Below, in pieces: positions 5,810 through 8,870 of a stretch of DNA of 8,870 nt. A program made the translations under genes and the position numbers. This stretch comes from an uncultured Clostridium sp. (GTDB taxonomy: Bacteria; Bacillota; Clostridia; TANB77; CAG-508), in contig CATYUF010000061.1 in NCBI GenBank assembly GCA_958413095.1, positions 1 to 8,870 of the forward strand. The letters run 5' to 3'. Positions within the stretch are counted from its first letter, which is position 1. Each line of letters starts with the position of its first letter. The notes beneath the pieces are model-generated. The model did not search any database, had not been told where the DNA came from, and saw only the letters and a program-made list of their open reading frames with translations.

Positions 5810-7249
5810 TTATCTAATCCAAATTGAAACTGATTTTGTTTTAACTTTAAAATTGCCATATCCTTCTTCATCTATTATAACTTTCTCATCACAATTCCCT
5901 ATTGCATCTACAAACTCTTCTCCTGCTAAATCTTTTCCTATATACATCCTTTTTTCAGAATCATATTTATTAGAAATTACTGCAGCAACTCCTGATTTCA
6001 TATGTTCTTCATCCCCTTCTCTTGTCCAACCTATACAATTGGGGTCGTCAAAATAATCATTTTGTTTTCCATATGCTTTTTCTTTTCTTATAGTTATCAT
6101 TTCTTTTAGCCCTTCTATTTTTTCTATATTATTATGTTTTATACCATAAAAATCTCCATAAAAAACACATGGATATCCTTCGTCTCTTAGAAGTATTATT
6201 GAATATGCTGGTAATTTAAACCATCTTTCTACATAACTTTGTAAACTTTGTTCTGGTTGTGTATCATGATTATCTACAAATGTTACTGCTTTACTTGGAT
6301 TTTCTTTCATTAAGGTTTTGTCTAATATTTGTGTTAAATTATAATTTTCATCTCTTGATGCATTATAAAAATTATAGTGTAATGGAACATCAAATAGTGA
6401 TGTTTCTCCATTTGTTTCAGTTATATATCTATGTAATTTTGAGACATCTCCACTCCAATATTCTCCAACTGCAAATAATTCTTCTTTCAAGTCTTTTCTT
6501 AGTTCTTTTAGCCATTGCTCATAAAAATCCGCATTAATATGTTTTACTGCATCTAATCTAAGTCCATCTACATCTGTTGTTTCTATATACCATTTTCCCC
6601 AATTTAGTAGTTCTTCTCTTACTTCTTCATTTTGAAAATCAATATCTGCTCCCATTAGATAATCAAAATTTCCAAATTCTTCGTCTACTTCGTTTGCCCA
6701 GTCTTTATTTATAAATTTGAATATAGCGTGTTCTTTTGTTTTGTCATTGTAGTCAATTCCATCAAAATGTGTCCAATTCCATTCAAAGTCTGAATATTTT
6801 TTCTTTCTTCTTGGAAAAGTAAATTTAGTTGCAACTCTTACAATTTCTTTTCCTGAAACGATTTCATTATGATTTCCCCAGTCTACTTTTTCTGCTGGAA
6901 TTGTTTGAAGCATATCTGCTCCCATTTTGTGATTTAATACTATATCTGCATAACTTTCTATTCCTGCTTGTTTTAGAGCCAAGATACAATTTATATATTC
7001 TTCTTTTGAACCGTATTTTGTTTTAATTGTTCCTTTTTGGTCAAATTCTCCCAAGTCATATAAGTCATATACCCCATATCCAACTTCGTCTTTTCCTCCA
7101 ATTCCTTTATATGCCGGTGGTAACCATAATGCTGTTATTCCTATTTTGGCTAAATTTTCTGCATTTTTTGATATTTCATTCCATAAGTTTTGGTTTGTTT
7201 CTAAGTACCATTCAAAGTATTGGATTATTACTCCATTTATTTTTTTCAT
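5810..7249 (-). CDS. Cytoplasmic alpha-amylase, glycoside hydrolase family 13
   Basis: Endo-acting hydrolase of alpha-1,4 bonds in starch, glycogen or maltodextrins. The 479-residue protein has no signal peptide and begins directly with NGVIIQYFEWY, as in E. coli AmyA and the mature part of Bacillus liquefying amylases (the GH13_5 type). All four GH13 regions are present: I, ADIVLNHK (101-108); II, GLRLDAVKHI (229-238) with nucleophile Asp233; III, AVGEYW (260-265) with acid/base Glu263; IV, FVDNHD (324-329) with Asp329. The GH13_5 signature EVGYGVYDLYDLGEFDQKGT (55-74) and GADID (200-204) near the calcium site are intact, so the enzyme should be active. GGAAGGTGA stands 8 bases before the ATG. 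It is a single-gene unit with its own promoter and no transporter or other glucan gene beside it. An intracellular role in storage-glucan or imported dextrin breakdown is inferred from the missing signal peptide. Confidence 0.95.
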   Translation of the reverse strand: MKKINGVIIQYFEWYLETNQNLWNEISKNAENLAKIGITALWLPPAYKGIGGKDEVGYGVYDLYDLGEFDQKGTIKTKYGSKEEYINCILALKQAGIESYADIVLNHKMGADMLQTIPAEKVDWGNHNEIVSGKEIVRVATKFTFPRRKKKYSDFEWNWTHFDGIDYNDKTKEHAIFKFINKDWANEVDEEFGNFDYLMGADIDFQNEEVREELLNWGKWYIETTDVDGLRLDAVKHINADFYEQWLKELRKDLKEELFAVGEYWSGDVSKLHRYITETNGETSLFDVPLHYNFYNASRDENYNLTQILDKTLMKENPSKAVTFVDNHDTQPEQSLQSYVERWFKLPAYSIILLRDEGYPCVFYGDFYGIKHNNIEKIEGLKEMITIRKEKAYGKQNDYFDDPNCIGWTREGDEEHMKSGVAAVISNKYDSEKRMYIGKDLAGEEFVDAIGNCDEKVIIDEEGYGNFKVKTKSVSIWIR

Positions 7250-7273
7250 ATGTTGTTCACCTTCCTGCTTGGA

Positions 7274-7302
7274 ATTATATCATTAATTATTTTGGGTTAC
7301 AA
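7274..7302 (-). promoter_or_regulatory. Extended -10 promoter of the amylase gene
   Basis: Minus-strand TTGTAA (7302-7297), 17 bases, then TATAAT (7279-7274) with TG one base upstream (TGATATAAT). Start of transcription near 7267 leaves a leader under 20 bases carrying the AGGAAGGTGA ribosome binding site. I saw no convincing catabolite-response operator over it. A second TTGACA lies at 7356-7351, but its best -10 is 19 bases away. Confidence 0.72.
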
Positions 7303-7384
7303 TATTTTGATGTTTTAAGTTTGTTTTTATAGTCATTATTTATATTCAAATGTCAATATATTGTATTAGCATAAAAAACAAAAA

Positions 7385-7425
7385 TATGTAGGAAAATGAC
7401 ACTTTCTCTGCCATTTTCCTACATA
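7385..7425 (-). terminator. Strong rho-independent terminator after the pilin-like gene
   Basis: A perfect 14-bp stem (7385-7398 with 7412-7425, TATGTAGGAAAATG and its complement) closes a 13-base loop; on the minus strand it runs into TTTTTGTTTTTT. It is the clearest terminator in the window. It is 116 bases after the stop of the pilin-like gene, so the mRNA carries an unusually long 3' untranslated tail. Apart from the small hairpin at 7517-7541, I see nothing but AT-rich sequence between them. Confidence 0.9.
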
Positions 7426-7516
7426 AAATCACAAATATATTATTTTGATATATAATTTGTACATAGTTTAATTCTAATTTTTTAATTTATATGATTGATT
7501 TTACACAGTTAACTTG

Positions 7517-7541
7517 AAACTGTCGCTTCAGTATTCAGTTT
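7517..7541 (-). repeat. Small inverted repeat directly after the stop codon
   Basis: AAACTG (7541-7536 on the minus strand) starts at the last base of the stop codon and can pair with CAGTTT (7522-7517) over a 13-base loop. Inside it is a near-tandem pair, ACTGAAT and ACTGAAG. There is no U-tract, so it is not a terminator. DGR target genes can have a hairpin just after the variable region, as in Bordetella phage BPP-1, which makes the position notable; the stem itself is short. Confidence 0.4.
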
Positions 7542-8870
7542 TACCATAAGGCTGGACGAAAACCTGTCATACCGTAGCCTTTAGAAGTTTCATTTTTATC
7601 GTAGAAAGACGCTGGATGGAGATCATTATCAAAATAGCATCCTCCTCTTTCAACATTCGGTCCGTTAGTTGTATCAATACTTCTTGCTAATGTCCATTCT
7701 CTTAGATTTCCGGCTAAATCATATATATTTAACACACTATTTCTTTCTGTTGCTCCTGTTGTTAATATTACACTACTATTTGATGGCTTTGTATATTTTC
7801 CTTCTACTGGTGTGAATGTATTTCCATAATCAGTTGAATATTTTCCTTTTGCTATTTCAAATGTTGCATCTTGATAATTTCCCCAAGTAGTACTATTATC
7901 TTTTATCTCTGACCAACTCTTTCCATGTTTATTTTCTATGTGTTTTAACACTAAATCCCATTGAATTCCAAACATTAAACTACTTATTCTTTCTCCTGTT
8001 GCTAATTCCTTTGATTTTTCTTGTGCTTTTTTACTTGTTATCCAATTATATGGATATGCTCCTTCTTTTATTACTGGTGTTGTTAAATTTGCACTTACTG
8101 ATGTTCTTAATGTCTCTGTTCCAGCTTCATATTTTCCTATATAAAATCCTCCATTTTCATACACACTTTTTAACATTGTATTTTTATGATTATTATATTC
8201 TTCTGTACTTGCAAATCCATATTGTTCTTCTGAATCCCATTCATCTGGATTCCCATCTTCTCTATAAAGCTCTACATATTTTTGCATTGTTCTTTCTATT
8301 TTTGCATAATCTGTTGAATTTGCTGGAGCTGTTCCTCCGTTATATGCTGTGTTTACATATATACTTTTTGGCACTTCTATCCATGTCCATTCGTTTCCAT
8401 TAGTATCTTTTATTACTACTCCTTTATTTAAATCTTTTTCTACTACTGTTGCTCCTGTTGGTAAAAATGGTGTTGTATCTGCTGTTGATGGTAAATCTCC
8501 TCCTGTTTCTGTTCCTGGCTCATTTGGTGTTCCTGGTGTTTGTCCATTTCCTGCTATTTTTCCATTTTGGTTTACTGTATATTCATTTTTACTATCTGCG
8601 TATTTTACTACTAAACTATCACTTTCTCCACTTTCTACTGTTACATTTTTTGCTCCATCATCTTCTAATTGCTTTTTTAATTCTGCTGGAGTTACTTGTG
8701 TTGAAACATTATCTGCTTGTTTTTTCATTTTTAAACTCTGCATTGCTAATTTAATTTGCTCTTTTTCTGCTCCTTCTGTATTTGCTTTTTTTGCTTCTGT
8801 TGCTTGGGTTAATATTCCGTTATCTCCTGTTAACATTGCTATTGATACTCCTGCTAAAATTAATAATACG
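7541..8870 (-). CDS. Pilin-like surface protein with C-terminal FGE-sulfatase / C-type-lectin-like domain (5' end outside window)
   Basis: The frame stays open to the window edge: before the Met at 8836 it reads VLLILAGVSIA, the end of a pilin-type N-terminal hydrophobic helix, so the true start lies beyond 8870 and the ATG at 8836 is internal. Numbering from that Met: 1-94 is the pilin-like part (LTGDNGILTQATEAKKAN, then a small TPAELKKQL... domain), ~98-116 is a Pro/Gly/Thr linker, and ~125-431 resembles the formylglycine-generating-enzyme (SUMF1) fold. Its markers are NEWTWIEVP, GGFYIGKYEAG (229-239), NWITSKKAQEKSKEL, NIYDLAGNLREWT (370-382), RGGCY and a final GFRPALW. Only one Cys (400) is present, so the cysteine pair of true FGEs is missing and a ligand-binding role is likelier than catalysis. 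I infer surface display through a pilus-like or secreted filament. A strong terminator follows at 7425-7385. Confidence 0.85.
   Translation of the reverse strand, partial: VLLILAGVSIAMLTGDNGILTQATEAKKANTEGAEKEQIKLAMQSLKMKKQADNVSTQVTPAELKKQLEDDGAKNVTVESGESDSLVVKYADSKNEYTVNQNGKIAGNGQTPGTPNEPGTETGGDLPSTADTTPFLPTGATVVEKDLNKGVVIKDTNGNEWTWIEVPKSIYVNTAYNGGTAPANSTDYAKIERTMQKYVELYREDGNPDEWDSEEQYGFASTEEYNNHKNTMLKSVYENGGFYIGKYEAGTETLRTSVSANLTTPVIKEGAYPYNWITSKKAQEKSKELATGERISSLMFGIQWDLVLKHIENKHGKSWSEIKDNSTTWGNYQDATFEIAKGKYSTDYGNTFTPVEGKYTKPSNSSVILTTGATERNSVLNIYDLAGNLREWTLARSIDTTNGPNVERGGCYFDNDLHPASFYDKNETSKGYGMTGFRPALW
7544..7648 (-). other. Candidate diversity-generating retroelement variable region
   Basis: The last 35 codons run from RGG (397-399) to GFRPALW. 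DGR target proteins with this fold commonly end RGG...(A)(G/S)xFYxxN...GFRPAL, and here RGGCYFDND, PASFYDKNET and TGFRPALW follow that layout. Eight codons in a row after RGG end in a pyrimidine (TGC TAT TTT GAT AAT GAT CTC CAT), as expected if each came from an AAC/AAT template codon by adenine mutagenesis. Composition shifts too: by hand count about 41% GC here against about 32% in a 100-base sample upstream in the gene, with CTC, GCG, TTC, TAC, GGC and GCC codons that are rare elsewhere. No template repeat or reverse transcriptase is in the window, so this remains a candidate. Confidence 0.5.

Noticed and set aside
7326..7356. Second amylase promoter, TTGACA (7356-7351) with TATAAA (7331-7326)
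   Set aside because: The 19-base spacer is outside the usual range, and the promoter at 7274-7302 explains the gene better.
7250..7540. DGR template repeat or reverse transcriptase next to the candidate variable region
   Set aside because: I compared the downstream gap with the variable region by eye and saw no near-copy, and no reverse transcriptase is encoded anywhere in the window. They must lie elsewhere if they exist.
7999..8754. Plus-strand open frames over the pilin-like gene
   Set aside because: Leu-rich antisense shadows of a real coding frame, with no motif or ribosome binding site.
8834..8836. ATG at 8836 as the start of the pilin-like gene
   Set aside because: The frame continues upstream as VLLILAGVSIA, a pilin-type membrane helix, to the window edge; the ATG is internal.

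Overview
The window is AT-rich (roughly 30% GC), and every real gene I can support lies on the minus strand, so genes read from high to low coordinates. Low-GC codon choice, strong GGAGG-type ribosome binding sites, sigma-A style promoters, a conserved rpsB-tsf-pyrH-frr block and a Clostridia-style pilin-like protein point to a low-GC Firmicute, most likely an uncultured gut member of the Clostridia. The placement is inference; no rRNA is present.

Layout in the direction of transcription. (1) 8870-7541: the 3' part of a gene for a pilin-like surface protein, running off the window edge. The N-terminal hydrophobic helix leads into a Pro/Gly/Thr linker and a C-terminal FGE-sulfatase / C-type-lectin-like domain. 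Its last ~35 residues look like the variable region of a diversity-generating retroelement (DGR) target. A strong terminator lies at 7425-7385. (2) 7249-5810: a cytoplasmic GH13 alpha-amylase with its own extended -10 promoter. (3) 5661-5098: an unrecognised 187-aa protein with a Cys-rich C-terminal half, driven by a perfect consensus promoter and closed by a strong hairpin terminator. (4) 4894-2891: a strong promoter, a structured ~100-nt leader, rpsB (S2), an attenuator-like hairpin, tsf (EF-Ts) and a terminator. (5) 2876-868: a DUF2207 membrane protein with its own promoter, inserted between tsf and pyrH. (6) 786 to 1: pyrH (UMP kinase, TTG start) and the first 17 codons of frr (ribosome recycling factor).

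rpsB, tsf, pyrH and frr are the usual translation / nucleotide block of Firmicutes. Here the block is divided by the DUF2207 gene and by termination signals into at least two and probably three transcription units. The amylase supplies intracellular alpha-glucan breakdown and has no sugar-transport neighbours in view. The two most interesting elements are the candidate DGR-diversified pilin-like protein at the right end and the nested stem-loop leader upstream of rpsB. No template repeat or reverse transcriptase is visible here, so the DGR reading rests on the protein and codon pattern of the target alone.
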